Shown in pieces: positions 45,352 through 54,611 of a stretch of 64,000 nt of DNA (positions within the stretch are counted from its first letter, which is position 1; each line of letters opens with the position of its first letter). The position numbers were made by a program, and so were the translations under genes. The notes beneath the pieces are model-generated. The model searched no databases. It was not told the DNA's origin and saw only the letters and a list, made by a program, of their open reading frames with translations. Where the stretch lies: assembly GCA_020829485.1 (NCBI GenBank), contig JAIVFU010000007.1:62001-126000 (forward strand), read 5' to 3'. The DNA comes from Nostoc sp. CHAB 5834 (GTDB lineage: Bacteria > Cyanobacteriota > Cyanobacteriia > Cyanobacteriales > Nostocaceae).

Positions 45352-45657
45352 GGTTTTTATTTCCAGCTTGTAGTTGATTCAGCTATTACATAAACTAACA
45401 GGAGTGTATTATTTTTGACTTCCATCAACCGAGAGAAGATTTTCTTAGATTATGTATCTTAAGATAGATACGGGGTGCGACGGAAGACCCAACTTAAAAA
45501 ATATGAAGAGATCATAAATTCGCTGTGTCTAGATCCCCGACTTCGTAAAAGTTGTCGGGGATCTAACTTTTCACGAAGGATTTAGGACTGCTATATACAT
45601 CTTCATAGAGAATTAGTATAAGTCAAAGCAAATTTTCAACAAAAGGAAAGTAAAGGA
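45352..45657. other. Spacer with GATCCCCGACTTC hairpin element
   Basis: About 45505-45597 matches the unit at 35210-35311 (AATTCGCTGTGTCTAGATCC, hairpin 45531-45563, then TTTTCACGAAGGATTTAGG). The final part has AGGAAAGTAAAGGAG before the next start, a ribosome site. Promoters of the divergent neighbours must be in the first 150 bp. Confidence 0.6.
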
Positions 45658-46545
45658 GTGACAAAAAAACGTCAAAAAAATGTATGGAGGAGTGAGATTA
45701 ATGACATCATTCGCGGTGCTTGCGGAGGTTTTTTATTTGGTATACCTTTACTGTACACAATGGAGGTTTGGTGGATTGGATCATTGGTAAAACCACAACT
45801 GATGATGATGGCGATCGCATTCATGTTTATTGTGGTTTACTTGTTGAATCAGACAGAAGGCTTTCGGAAACGCAGAGATAGCTGGCTAACTCCTCAAGCG
45901 GCAATGGATACCGTAGAAGCGATCGCGATCGGACTAGCTTGCTCTGCCTTTGTGCTGCTACTATTGCGAGAATTGACCCCAGAAACTTCCCTAAAGGAAT
46001 CTTTAGGTAAAATCATCTTTGAAAGTGTGCCCTTCGCTCTCGGTGTAGCATTAGCTAACCAGCTTTTAGGAGATACTAGAAATGGGAATGCAGAAGCACA
46101 AGGAAGCGATCGGGTAAACAGCACAACTAAGAACAAAGAGGATGAGTTACAAGCCACCTTTGCCGATGTGGGTGGAACCTTAATTGGTGCAACCATAATT
46201 GCATTTAACATTGCTCCAACAGATGAAATTCCTATGCTTGCAGCCGCAGCCTCGCCACCTTGGCAGTTAGCAATGATCGCCACATCTTTGCTGATTTCTT
46301 ATGGCATTGTATTTCAGGCTGGCTTTTCTGACCAGCAAAAGCGGAAACAGCAAAAGGGAATTTTCCAACGACCATCCAGTGAAACCATTATGTCCTACCT
46401 AGTATCACTACTAGCAAGCGCTTTTATGCTGTGGTTCTTTCAAAAGTTAACTTTTAGCGACCCTTGGACAATGTGGTTAGATCACACCTTGATGCTCGGC
46501 TTACCTGCAACTATTGGCGGTGCAGCCGGAAGGTTAGCAATATGA
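45658..46545 (+). CDS. TIGR02587 family (DUF2391) integral membrane protein
   Basis: 295 residues with seven or so hydrophobic segments (for example GFLFGIPLLYTMEVWWIG, MMMAIAFMFIVVYLL). I recognise the TIGR02587 family from the N-terminal pattern and from its constant partner, TIGR02588, which follows with a 4-bp overlap. The start is a GTG at 45658 preceded by AGGAAAGTAAAGGA. Function is unknown. The central loop (GNGNAEAQGSDRVNSTTKNK) is poorly conserved, with a HIP1-like GCGATCGG inside. Confidence 0.85.
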   Translation: MTKKRQKNVWRSEINDIIRGACGGFLFGIPLLYTMEVWWIGSLVKPQLMMMAIAFMFIVVYLLNQTEGFRKRRDSWLTPQAAMDTVEAIAIGLACSAFVLLLLRELTPETSLKESLGKIIFESVPFALGVALANQLLGDTRNGNAEAQGSDRVNSTTKNKEDELQATFADVGGTLIGATIIAFNIAPTDEIPMLAAAASPPWQLAMIATSLLISYGIVFQAGFSDQQKRKQQKGIFQRPSSETIMSYLVSLLASAFMLWFFQKLTFSDPWTMWLDHTLMLGLPATIGGAAGRLAI

Positions 46546-46937
46546 CTAAAACAGAACAACCATCACGCTCAATAGCTGAGTGGGTAACATTCAGCGTCGC
46601 CTCACTTATCCTAGCAATCATTGTGAGTTTGGTGGGCTACACTTGGCTGAACGAAAAGAATCAACCTCCCATCCTTTCTGTTAGCAAAAAACAAACAATT
46701 CGGGAAATTAATGGGCAATTTTATGTTCCCTTTGAAGTTGTGAATAGTGGAGGAGACACAGCCGAGTCAGTTCAAATTATGGCTGAGTTATTAATTAACG
46801 GCAAAGTTATAGAAACAGGAGAGCAACAGATTGACTTTTTATCTAGCGGAGAAAGTGAAGGAGGTGCATTTATATTTAGCCAGAACCCGCGCCAAGGTCA
46901 GTTAAATATGCGTGTTGGTAGCTATAAATTGCCGTAG
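46542..46937 (+). CDS. TIGR02588 family membrane-anchored protein
   Basis: 131 residues. ATG at 46542 overlaps the upstream stop as ATGA, so translation is coupled. One N-terminal membrane helix (WVTFSVASLILAIIVSLVGYTWL) is followed by an extracytoplasmic beta-rich domain (FYVPFEVVNSGGDTAESVQI), resembling small Ig-like modules. TIGR02587 and TIGR02588 occur together in many bacteria, which supports a two-protein membrane complex. Function is unknown. An earlier in-frame start would lie inside the preceding gene and is not needed. Confidence 0.85.
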   Translation: MTKTEQPSRSIAEWVTFSVASLILAIIVSLVGYTWLNEKNQPPILSVSKKQTIREINGQFYVPFEVVNSGGDTAESVQIMAELLINGKVIETGEQQIDFLSSGESEGGAFIFSQNPRQGQLNMRVGSYKLP

Positions 46938-47083
46938 TGAAGATTTAAAACCGCAGATATAGCGATTCTTATGGGTAGGGACAAGGTACATACGTGTCAA
47001 CTTAACGTAAAAGCCATGTCCCGCAAGGAACTGAAGTTCCTTGCTAATAGCGAAAGTCATCTGAAGATGACTAAAATATATAT

Positions 47084-47185
47084 CAATACGGTTCAGTTAA
47101 GGGCTAATTGTACAAAATTGTGGGTTTTGGAGACGCGATAAATCGCCGTCTCTACAAGTGTTTTGGTTTTATCTGAACTGTATTG
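47084..47185. mobile_element. 102-bp CAATACGG-family MITE, 10-bp duplication
   Basis: Starts CAATACGGTTCAGTTAAG and ends TTATCTGAACTGTATTG. Exact AAATATATAT at 47074-47083 and 47186-47195. The inner hairpin is GGAGACGCGAT/CGCCGTCTC at 47129-47155. Confidence 0.9.
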
Positions 47186-47204
47186 AAATATATATCCAAA
47201 AATC

Positions 47205-47305
47205 GGCGTTGCTGATTCCATGTATGAAAATATACCAAAATCCTTGTAGAGACGTAGCACTGCTACGTCTCTACATCCAGATTCATACTTCAATTCAGCA
47301 ACGCC
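47205..47305. mobile_element. 101-bp GGCGTTGCTGA-family MITE, 8-bp duplication
   Basis: Starts GGCGTTGCTGATTCC and ends CAATTCAGCAACGCC. Exact CAAAAATC at 47197-47204 and 47306-47313. It carries the hairpin TGTAGAGACGTAGCA/TGCTACGTCTCTACA (47245-47275). Sister of 8019-8129. Confidence 0.9.
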
Positions 47306-47449
47306 CAAAAATCTTTAGTCTACTTGAGTAGACTTTAGCTATTAGCCTTGAACTTTAGTTCAAGGCGGGTGAGTCAGCCAACAGTTAGGCTATTTGTAAC
47401 TTAAGTAGACCCACCCGATAAAATTGGATAATTTATTTTTTGGAAATCT

Positions 47450-48217
47450 CTAAGCTTTAACCTTAGCTTTTGACCAAACGCCGTTTTCATCTTCATCATA
47501 TTGCTGATGAACAGACTCCCAAGCGGCTTGTTCAGCAGTGAACTCGTCATTTTTCTCATTGAATACAGTGTTATAGCGCTCAATAAATGTGCGTTGAGCT
47601 TCATCAGAAAGATGAGCGCGAACTTCAGGAGACAAGTCTTGTGGGCTGTTGCACTGTCCAGGACAAGAACGAGCAAAGGTTTTTTCAATTGTGTGAATTT
47701 CTTCGCCACCAGCACTTTCGAGCAGCAATTGAAATTCGCCAGTGCGATCGCTCGGAACTTCTGCCATCACTAAGAACTCGCCAGCTTGTAAGCGGGTTTG
47801 GTAGATAGCCGCTTTATCTTCTGGCATCCCCAAAGTAGTTAGAACCGATACTAGACCGGCACCTGCACTACCTGCGATCGCTCCACTAGCAGCCCCCAAC
47901 AGCACTGCACCAATAGGCCCTGCTGCCACAATTGGGCCGACAAAGGGAATAAACAGTACGCCTACACCCGTGAGCAAACTTAGAAAGGAACCAAACAAGG
48001 AACCAAAAACTGCTCCTGTTCTCAAACCTCCCAGAATCACATCTTTTTTACTAATAAAGCCAGCGATTCTAGTTTCCGACTGGAAATTTCTACCCATGAC
48101 CGAAATATAATCTCTAGGCACACCCCTGTCTAATAAGCGCCGAATCACATCATCAATTTGCTTCTGTTCTTTAAATACACCAGAGATAGTCCGTTCTGCT
48201 TTATATACTTCTGACAC
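47450..48217 (-). CDS. General-stress-type membrane protein with C-terminal ChaB-like domain
   Basis: 255 residues. The N-terminal third ([33 protein letters not shown]) resembles the 'general stress protein 17M'/DUF1269-like ferredoxin fold. A Gly/Ala-rich hydrophobic stretch (about 65-125) suggests a glycine-zipper membrane region. The C-terminus ([25 protein letters not shown] to [11 protein letters not shown]) matches ChaB, a small protein linked to cation transport regulation in E. coli. The fusion is typical of cyanobacteria. It lies downstream of dps on the same strand, separated by a perfect 13-bp stem at 48304-48340. Confidence 0.8.
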   Translation of the reverse strand: MSEVYKAERTISGVFKEQKQIDDVIRRLLDRGVPRDYISVMGRNFQSETRIAGFISKKDVILGGLRTGAVFGSLFGSFLSLLTGVGVLFIPFVGPIVAAGPIGAVLLGAASGAIAGSAGAGLVSVLTTLGMPEDKAAIYQTRLQAGEFLVMAEVPSDRTGEFQLLLESAGGEEIHTIEKTFARSCPGQCNSPQDLSPEVRAHLSDEAQRTFIERYNTVFNEKNDEFTAEQAAWESVHQQYDEDENGVWSKAKVKA

Positions 48218-48303
48218 TTAAAACCCCCTGTTTGGTTTGTTTTATCTTGTTTTTGTAATGAATATGGCAAATAGGTAGATGCAGGTAGATTAATTCCTTA
48301 ACG

Positions 48304-48340
48304 CCAGTTAGAAGGAGAAATCAATCGTCCTTCTAACTGG
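48304..48340. terminator. 13-bp perfect stem between dps and ChaB-like gene
   Basis: CCAGTTAGAAGGA (48304-48316) and TCCTTCTAACTGG (48328-48340). It lies about 40 bp after the Dps stop. A T-run follows only on the forward strand, so it may be a weak or bidirectional terminator, or a processing hairpin. Confidence 0.5.
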
Positions 48341-48377
48341 TTTTACAGACAACTATCCTCTAGTCAAACCTTAGGAG

Positions 48378-48917
48378 CTACACACCTACAGGAGTCTTAG
48401 CCCCTTCTGCTGGCTGTCTACCATCTGGGCCCAGTGCTTCGCCTTCAATGAATGAACGCAGCATCCAAGCCATTTCCTCATGCTGTTCCATCAGTCCAGT
48501 CAGAAAGTCAGCAGTTCCCTGATCGTGAAACTGATCACCAGACTGATCTACATGATCCCTTAAGTTCCGAATAACTTGCTCATGATCATTCACCAGATTA
48601 GATACCATCCCCGTTGCTGTGGGAACATTACCAGCATGTTCCTTGAGGCTAGCAATCTTGAGAAATCCTTCCATTGTGCCAACAGGATAACCGCCCAAAG
48701 CACGAGTCCGCTCTGCCAAAGCATCAATATTTAGAGTTAGCGTTTGGTAGTGTTCTTCCCAAAGCTGGTGCAAAGAGCGGAATTGAGGGCCAACGACATC
48801 CCAGTGATACTTTTTGGTTTTCACCAACAGTAGATAGGCATCTGCCAAATCTTGGTTTAACAGATTAATTACACCTTGACGCTGTTCTTCAGTCAAACCA
48901 ATGTTTATCGAACGCAT
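48378..48917 (-). CDS. dps: Dps family DNA-protection/ferritin-like protein
   Basis: 179 residues. The ferroxidase-type motif KKYHWDVVGPQFRSLHQLWEEHY and DALAERTRALGGYP are diagnostic. Dps assembles as a 12-mer that oxidises Fe2+ with hydrogen peroxide, stores iron and protects DNA. Nostoc-type genomes hold several Dps variants, and which one this is cannot be said. It sits among other stress genes. The next gene leftwards on the same strand is the ChaB-like protein, after a strong hairpin. Confidence 0.93.
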   Translation of the reverse strand: MRSINIGLTEEQRQGVINLLNQDLADAYLLLVKTKKYHWDVVGPQFRSLHQLWEEHYQTLTLNIDALAERTRALGGYPVGTMEGFLKIASLKEHAGNVPTATGMVSNLVNDHEQVIRNLRDHVDQSGDQFHDQGTADFLTGLMEQHEEMAWMLRSFIEGEALGPDGRQPAEGAKTPVGV

Positions 48918-49429
48918 TGTTTTCCATCCCTAAGCAAAGTTATTCATTAATTTCTCAAATTTCAGATAGATTCCACATCAACCAAAGGTAACATTGTCGG
49001 CTGAAATTAATTACTAAATTATTTACTATGCCTATGCCTTAATAGGTAGTGTTAAACCAATATTCTAGTAATTAGCGAACTTCATTGATTTTTTTGGCTA
49101 CAATATAATTATCAATTTAAGTAAGTAGGCGAGAATAAATCAAAGTAGATTAAGTAATGTAAAAAATCTTGAGAGGAGTTCGTAGTGAACGCGAGTGCGT
49201 CTCGTAGAGAGCGGCTCCAGCCCTCAAATTAGGACTAAAGTCTTACTACAAACCTCTTCATTATTCACGCCGCTCTACTTATATTTAATCAACATTATGC
49301 AAACCCAGTTTCACTATAGAAGATGCCCAAATTAAATTGTAGTAGTCATGTTAAGAATACTAATTAGTAATGGGTAACTGCATTTACGCAATCACCCATT
49401 ACTACAGAACTATTACCAGAACTATTAAT
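48918..49429. other. Spacer upstream of dps
   Basis: AT-rich. It contains a GAACGCGAGTGCGTCTCGTAGAG block (49187-49215, related to 11520-11565 and 53654-53705) and a half copy of the GGACTAAAGTC..TTACTACAAAC repeat (49234-49258). A perfect stem TAGTAATGGGT/ACCCATTACTA (49365-49375, 49394-49404) lies just after the next gene's stop and may terminate it. No gene is seen. Confidence 0.55.
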
Positions 49430-49780
49430 TTAGTTCTTACCTGTAATTTTCCCCAATGCATTCTTTATATTTTCTTCCACTGAGGTTGCAGCCTGGGAAT
49501 TTTCTGGACGCTTCTGCTTGTCAATATCAGCAGCTCCCTGAACCTCATTAAGTCCTTCGTTAGTCTCTTTTTGAGTCTTTTTCAATCCTATTGGTGGTGC
49601 TTTACCGGCCTCATCAGTTTTTGCCTGAATGTCAAGCAGTTGTGTAGTACCTTCGGTAGGTTTACTTTGGTAGCTATCGATCGCAAAAGCAGGAAAAGCA
49701 CTAGATAATAATAATAAGGCGCAAGTAAAAGCCACAACTAGGAAGCGTACTGGACTTAAGACAGAAGCAATAATTTTCAT
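49430..49780 (-). CDS. Small secreted/periplasmic protein, low-temperature-induced type
   Basis: 116 residues with a signal peptide (FLVVAFTCALLLLSSAFPAFA, cleavage about residue 33). The mature part is hydrophilic and low in complexity (KAPPIGLKKTQKETNEGLNEVQGAADIDKQKRPENS). The C-terminal VEENIKNALGKITGKN resembles the helical repeats of CsbD/LEA-like stress proteins. I recall similar Nostoc proteins being labelled 'low temperature-induced'; that is memory of annotation, not evidence of function. A hairpin lies after the gene. Confidence 0.6.
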   Translation of the reverse strand: MKIIASVLSPVRFLVVAFTCALLLLSSAFPAFAIDSYQSKPTEGTTQLLDIQAKTDEAGKAPPIGLKKTQKETNEGLNEVQGAADIDKQKRPENSQAATSVEENIKNALGKITGKN

Positions 49781-50422
49781 TTGAAATCCTCGATAACAGC
49801 TTTAACAACGCAGAACTTAGACTGAAATAGCGGCAAATCACACCTTACTTGGTAAAGAGCAATAGTAAAGATAGCCAGCTAGACTTCAATCTTAAAGTTT
49901 TTTAGAAACGAACCTGACGAAGAAATTGTCTTAGGATTTCTGCATCGAACTATTTAAGGGATAATAACCAAATACCACCTTAATTCTTTAGCAAAATCAT
50001 TACGTTTTTTATTGACAATCTTCTCTCAAGGTTCTCTGTTTCTACTTGTACTTTGAAAATGCTAATGCCTGCATCAATCTCTAGAATGAAATTTACTATA
50101 TCTTTAGTTATAATAAAATCAGTCTGTAGGTATATCGACTTAATATAGTTTTAGCAAGCTAATGGCTCTACTATAGGACTCATATTTGATTTTTGAACAA
50201 AACTCAGTACACCTTTATTCCTTCTTCCCAATCCCCAGTCCCTTACCTCTACGAGTGATTCAGAAATCAAATTGGATTGCTATATTATCTTCAGTTAGCT
50301 TGACTTGATCCAATCAAAGAGCTTTAAGGACTATACCCCTTAACCGAAACTTATTGTAAGTGGAGGAGCAAACACAAAATTATACCCCTCTGCGTCTTAA
50401 TAGTCCCCATTGACAATTTTCT
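49781..50422. other. Spacer with one MITE
   Basis: AT-rich sequence without coding signs, 642 bp. It contains the MITE at 50172-50284. The 5' region of the secreted-protein gene and the 3' region of the ligase gene lie here. Confidence 0.5.
50172..50284. mobile_element. MITE, near-identical to 31296-31408
   Basis: TATAGGACTCATATTTG at the left and TTGGATTGCTATA at the right, with TA at both ends. The interior differs from the other copy by only a few bases (for example CCCAATCCCCAGTC versus CCCAGTCCCCAGTC). Confidence 0.8.
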
Positions 50423-51523
50423 CTAAACTTGATAAGTCTGTCTTATTACCTCTTCTATCGAACTTACACGATGGAACATTTCTATTAATTCATGGGATTT
50501 TGTTTTTCGCTTCGCCAGCATTACTTTTAACGGCGTTAAATAATGAACATCTGCGTCATCTCCTAAAGCAACTTCGGCTGCTTGCAAGACTTTTGTCGCA
50601 TTCCTAAAAATATCCTCGTTATCAAACCCTTCTTTTGCAGAAAGTTGGTGTAATGCTGCATCGGGTACAGTTGCTCTATCAAGCAAGGTTTCATCTAACA
50701 CCAAACCTTTTAATAATGCCAGTAAACCTGCATAGATTAAAAAGTCATCACAACTATCACAAGTCTTAAATTCAATGCGTCCCACTTCCGCCGGAATGCG
50801 GGCAATTTTTGTTAAGGAAGGTGTACTATCAATCAGTTCTTCCTGTTTCTCAACAAAAACTAAGACTGCTGGTCTTTTTCCATTTCTAATAAACGTTCGT
50901 ACCGATAGCCCATCCCATAAACCTCCCTTATAAAAAGGGGAACTATAACTAAAAGGGACGATATAAGGACTGTAATAAGTTAACTTTCTCCCAATATCAA
51001 TTACACCTTCAGTAGATAAATCTGCCACTGAAATATTTAAATCTGGCCCGTATGACACCATGTAAATATTAGCAGTTTGTTCATCAGGATAAGCCTCTAG
51101 CTGCTTGATTTCATAATCGTTTAATGGGGGATGAGGTTCAAAAACCGGATTGTAGGGATTAAAACTGACTAAAACTGGTGAGAAGCCAAAGTTAGCAGCA
51201 ACCTCACATAGCAAGTGAAAACTTTCTGATAATTCAGTAATAGCGCCTTGAATATTAGAGTGTATGGTCGTTCTAATTTCGATACCTTTGGCATGACAGT
51301 CTATCACTTTGTCGTAATCTGCAAATCGTTCAAATCCCTCAATGTACCATCTTTTCATCTTAATACCTGCATCCCCGACGCGCAGTTGAGGATAGTCGCT
51401 AGGGTATGTAGGTAGCCTTTCAATAATTTGATTGAAATCAGCAAATTTTGTGTGACAAAAATCAGCAAACTTTCCTTCTTTGTTTAGGAAAGCAACTTCA
51501 TGCTCAATGCCAAATAAAAACAT
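50423..51523 (-). CDS. GCS2-type glutamate-cysteine ligase family protein
   Basis: 366 residues starting MFLFGIEHEVAFLNKEGKF, where GIEHE is the hallmark of the GCS2/carboxylate-amine ligase ATP-grasp-like fold. Further features are GIEIRTTIHSNIQGA and VGRIEFKTCDSCDD. The cyanobacterial glutathione first-step enzyme (GshA) belongs to this superfamily, but this protein may be a paralogue acting on another amine, so I give no symbol. It probably ligates an amino acid through a gamma- or alpha-carboxylate using ATP. Single gene; no gshB nearby. Confidence 0.75.
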   Translation of the reverse strand: MFLFGIEHEVAFLNKEGKFADFCHTKFADFNQIIERLPTYPSDYPQLRVGDAGIKMKRWYIEGFERFADYDKVIDCHAKGIEIRTTIHSNIQGAITELSESFHLLCEVAANFGFSPVLVSFNPYNPVFEPHPPLNDYEIKQLEAYPDEQTANIYMVSYGPDLNISVADLSTEGVIDIGRKLTYYSPYIVPFSYSSPFYKGGLWDGLSVRTFIRNGKRPAVLVFVEKQEELIDSTPSLTKIARIPAEVGRIEFKTCDSCDDFLIYAGLLALLKGLVLDETLLDRATVPDAALHQLSAKEGFDNEDIFRNATKVLQAAEVALGDDADVHYLTPLKVMLAKRKTKSHELIEMFHRVSSIEEVIRQTYQV

Positions 51524-51786
51524 TATGTATACCTTAATTGCTTAGAGCGAACCTAATTTAACTAATGCCAAGCGATAAGAATCCCACAGAGGAGGAAATA
51601 ACATTATTAAACTAAAATGGATTTTACCCCAAGACCGACTATTGGAATTTGGAAATTTCTCTGGTTTATTTCTTGAGGCAGCTACGTCTACGCGCTTTCT
51701 TGGTTTTTGTGTGCTGTCCCACTATCTTCATAGTCGCTGGGTAGGGTAACTTAGTAGTGACTGAGGAAAGCTTGAGACGTGAGTTT

Positions 51787-52461
51787 ATGACAAGTACCGT
51801 TCAATCCCCCTACAGCAACGAACAGATTGCCGCTTGGTTGCGTGGGCTGCTCACCATTGCTTGGGCAGATGGTAATTTTGATGCCCAAGAACAGGAATTA
51901 ATTGCCAGCATCACCAAAAATGAATTAGCTCCTAAGATTAAATGGGACTCACTAGAGGTAATTACGCCAGAAGAATTAGCCGTAGTCTTGGGTAAAGGTA
52001 CACCAGCTGCGGAAAATTTCTTAAGGACAGCGATAATGGTAGCGATCGCAGATGGTACTTATTCTCCCAGTGAAGATCAGGTTCTGCATGAGTTTTGCCA
52101 AGCCTTAGAACAGCCAGAGAATTTACTAGAAGCCCTTCGCCACACCCTAGAACACCCACAGCTTACCCCCACTATCGCCAGCACTGGGCTTACAAAGCGT
52201 CAAATTGATGCACTACACCCCCTGCGTGACTGGCTAGATCGGCTAGATATCCAAGACCCAAGAGTAGCCCGCTTTTTGTGTAAAATGATTCCCTCCCAGT
52301 GTCCATTTGAGCGGGATGTCACTTTATTTGGACGAAAGATTGTCCATATACCGCCGATGTGTAAAATCAACCCCTTGTATGAGCAACTGGTGGGCTTACG
52401 TTTCCGCGCCCTTTCTTACCTGGCAGATAAATGTGGTGAAGATGTTTCACCATATATTTAG
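51787..52461 (+). CDS. TerB-like/Mo-dependent nitrogenase C-terminal domain protein
   Basis: 224 residues from the ATG at 51787; a GTG at 51757 would add ten. The N-terminal half (about 10-130) is helical and resembles the TerB/DjlA tellurite-type domain (LLTIAWADGNFDAQEQELI, VAIADGTYSPSEDQVLHEF, two similar acidic turns). The C-terminal half (WLDRLDIQDPRVARFLCKMIPSQCPFERDV to PPMCKINPLYEQLVGLRFRALSYLADKCGED) matches the 'Mo-dependent nitrogenase C-terminal' family, with conserved cysteines. The family name comes from an association in cyanobacteria; its role in nitrogen fixation is unproven. Confidence 0.85.
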   Translation: MTSTVQSPYSNEQIAAWLRGLLTIAWADGNFDAQEQELIASITKNELAPKIKWDSLEVITPEELAVVLGKGTPAAENFLRTAIMVAIADGTYSPSEDQVLHEFCQALEQPENLLEALRHTLEHPQLTPTIASTGLTKRQIDALHPLRDWLDRLDIQDPRVARFLCKMIPSQCPFERDVTLFGRKIVHIPPMCKINPLYEQLVGLRFRALSYLADKCGEDVSPYI

Positions 52462-52536
52462 TTAAAGTGGAGAGTGAGGAGTTATAATTTTTAATTCCTA
52501 AATTCCTAACTCCTCACTTCTCACTATTACTTAAGT

Positions 52537-53565
52537 ATGCAATTTATCGACCAAGCAAAAATTGAAGTTGAAGCTGGTAAGGGCGGCGATGGTATTGTCG
52601 CCTTCCGGCGAGAAAAATACGTGCCGACTGGTGGCCCCTCTGGTGGTAATGGGGGAAGAGGCGGTTCGGTATTTTTCGTTGCCGACGAAAACCTGCAAAC
52701 CTTGCTGGACTTCAGATATAACCATCGCTTTCAGGCAGAAAAAGGGACTCGTGGTGGGCCAAATAACTGTACTGGAGCAGGAGGAAAGGATTTAATTATC
52801 GAAGTTCCCTGTGGTACAACCATTTATGATGCTGAAACTGGCGAATTGCTAGGGGATTTAACTGAGCCTAAGCAGACTTTGCTGATTGCCCAAGGTGGTA
52901 AAGGCGGATTAGGAAATCAGCATTTCTTGAGTAACCGTAACCGCGCCCCAGAATACGCTCTCCCAGGATTACCAGGCGAAATAAAGCAGCTGCGACTAGA
53001 GTTGAAACTTTTGGCAGAAGTCGGGATTATTGGCTTACCAAATGCTGGTAAATCCACTCTAATTTCATCTTTATCAGCAGCACGTCCAAAAATCGCAGAT
53101 TACCCCTTCACTACCCTCATCCCAAATTTGGGTGTAGTGCGGAAACCTACTGGTGATGGTACTGTTTTCGCCGACATTCCCGGATTAATTGAGGGAGCGG
53201 CTCACGGTGCAGGGCTGGGACACGATTTCTTACGTCACATCGAGCGCACGCGAGTACTACTTCACCTAATTGATGCCACTAGTGATGATGTGGTTAGAGA
53301 CTACAACACAATTAAGGAAGAATTACAAGCTTATGGACGAGGTTTAGCAGAACGCCCACAAATTTTGGCGCTGAACAAAATTGATGCAGTTGATCGGGAA
53401 ACGGTCGATTTAGAGGCGTTAGCCACCCAACTTAATCATCTTTCCTACGCACCGGTTTTTGTGATTTCAGCAGTTACTCGCACCGGCTTAGAGCCTATGC
53501 TACAAGAAATTTGGGGAATTCTCGACCAAATGAAGGTTCCTCAAGAAGTGGAGGTATTTAGATAA
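52537..53565 (+). CDS. obgE: GTPase Obg/CgtA
   Basis: 342 residues. The Gly-rich Obg fold occupies 1-158 ([25 protein letters not shown]). The G domain then has GLPNAGKST (G1), FTTLIPNLG (switch), DIPGLIEGA (G3) and LNKIDAVD (G4). Obg is an essential ribosome-associated GTPase involved in 50S assembly and stress responses. There is no C-terminal OCT extension. A symmetric GGAGAGTGAGGAGTTA/TAACTCCTCACTTCTC repeat (52469-52525) precedes the gene and may act as a leader hairpin. Confidence 0.97.
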   Translation: MQFIDQAKIEVEAGKGGDGIVAFRREKYVPTGGPSGGNGGRGGSVFFVADENLQTLLDFRYNHRFQAEKGTRGGPNNCTGAGGKDLIIEVPCGTTIYDAETGELLGDLTEPKQTLLIAQGGKGGLGNQHFLSNRNRAPEYALPGLPGEIKQLRLELKLLAEVGIIGLPNAGKSTLISSLSAARPKIADYPFTTLIPNLGVVRKPTGDGTVFADIPGLIEGAAHGAGLGHDFLRHIERTRVLLHLIDATSDDVVRDYNTIKEELQAYGRGLAERPQILALNKIDAVDRETVDLEALATQLNHLSYAPVFVISAVTRTGLEPMLQEIWGILDQMKVPQEVEVFR

Positions 53566-53823
53566 TTCGTAATTCGTAATTCGTAATTCGTAATTACTGC
53601 TTTTACAAGGGAAGTAACTGTTAGCAAAAGATGCTATAGGACTGTTCGTGGAAGCAAGCTACGCGCAGCGTCTCGTAGAGAAGTGCGAGTTACGCTAACG
53701 CATTTATCAACTGTGGCGTGGCTTTGTTAAGTAGCATGATTGATACGAAACCTTAAAGTGCTTACTATATCGTCAAATTCGTACACTAGACTAGAACTAC
53801 AGGGTAACAATCAGAGGAATATT
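53566..53823. repeat. TAATTCG tandem run and dispersed repeat
   Basis: Four to five tandem copies of the 9-mer AATTCGTAA directly after obgE (about 53566-53597); a similar run is near 35560-35607. A block with AGCTACGCGCAGCGTCTCGT and GCGAGTTACGCTAACG (53654-53705) belongs to the same group as 11499-11565. Confidence 0.65.
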
Positions 53824-54429
53824 ATGATGAGCGATCGCGACTACACATTAATTATTGACAAAAGCGGTAGTATGTCCACACCCGATCAAGTGGGTGGTAG
53901 AAGTAGATGGGATATAGCCCAAGAGTCTACTCTAGCTTTGGCAAGAAAGGCCGAACAGTTTGACCCCGATGGCATTACTGTGTACTTGTTTTCCGGTAGA
54001 TTTAAACGCTACGATGATGTCACTTCTGCCAAAGTTGGACAAATATTTCTCGAAAATGACCCTTCTGGAACAACAAACTTAGCATCTGTACTTCAAGATG
54101 CCCTCAATAACTACTTTCAACGCAAAGCTGCCGGTAAAAGCAAGCCAAACGGAGAGACAATTTTAGTCATTACCGATGGTGAACCAGACGATCGCAAAGC
54201 TGTATTTGAAGTGATCATTCATGCGACTCGCCAGATGGAACGTGATGAAGAATTAGGAATTTCGATCATTCAAGTGGGTTCAGATGCCCAAGCAACTAAG
54301 TTCCTCAAAGCTTTGGACGATCAGTTGCAAAGTGTCGGCGCTAAATTTGATATTTGTGATACCGTCACTTTAGACGACTTAGAAGATATGAGCCTTGTAG
54401 ATGTATTGACGAACGCAATAACTGACTGA
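53824..54429 (+). CDS. vWA domain protein (first of twin pair)
   Basis: 201 residues from ATG 53824 (MMSDRDYT); AGAGGA about 8 bases upstream supports this start over an upstream one at 53740. A single von Willebrand A domain: MIDAS motif DKSGSM, a Thr in SGTTNLASVL and Asp in TDGEPDD. The MIDAS is intact so metal-dependent ligand binding is expected. It is about 75% alike to the next gene and probably arose by tandem duplication. It is soluble and cytoplasmic by sequence. Confidence 0.88.
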   Translation: MMSDRDYTLIIDKSGSMSTPDQVGGRSRWDIAQESTLALARKAEQFDPDGITVYLFSGRFKRYDDVTSAKVGQIFLENDPSGTTNLASVLQDALNNYFQRKAAGKSKPNGETILVITDGEPDDRKAVFEVIIHATRQMERDEELGISIIQVGSDAQATKFLKALDDQLQSVGAKFDICDTVTLDDLEDMSLVDVLTNAITD

Positions 54430-54611
54430 TGCGTTGTTCGCCCATAGTCCAGTAACAAATTTTAGATTTTAAATTTTAAATCCTTCAATTTAAAATTTAA
54501 ATCTAGTTTCAACTATGAAAATTCCAATCCCCTACCTTTAGGTTAACGGTTAATCTAAAATCTAAAATCCAAAATCCAAAATTGATTGACTTTTAATTGG
54601 AGAATTGAATC
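54430..54611. other. Spacer between vWA genes with inverted AT-rich repeat
   Basis: TTTAAATTTTAAATCCTTCA and TGAAGG-less inverse AATTTAAAATTTAAATC (54465-54500), and a run of AAATCTAAAATCTAAAATCC-type heptamers (54553-54582) common in Nostoc spacers. It may hold a hairpin within the operon mRNA. Confidence 0.5.

Larger units (their letters stand above)
46989..47369. mobile_element. Composite of nested repeat elements
   Basis: From the left: the end of a GTGTCAACTTAA element (CATACGTGTCAACTTAACG, 46989), then a cruciform element from CCCGC (47020) to GGCGGG (47364-47369). The cruciform is split in its centre by two other elements: 47084-47185 flanked by AAATATATAT, and 47205-47305 flanked by CAAAAATC. 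Removing them with one copy of each duplication rejoins GACTAAAATATATAT with CCAAAAATCTTTAGTC, which closely matches the uninterrupted centre at 26711-26836. Confidence 0.9.

Noticed and set aside
47093..47308. Small reverse-strand protein (71 codons) and a similar one at 7875-8135
   Set aside because: Both are translations of the GGCGTTGC-type MITE; their likeness reflects the element, not a gene.
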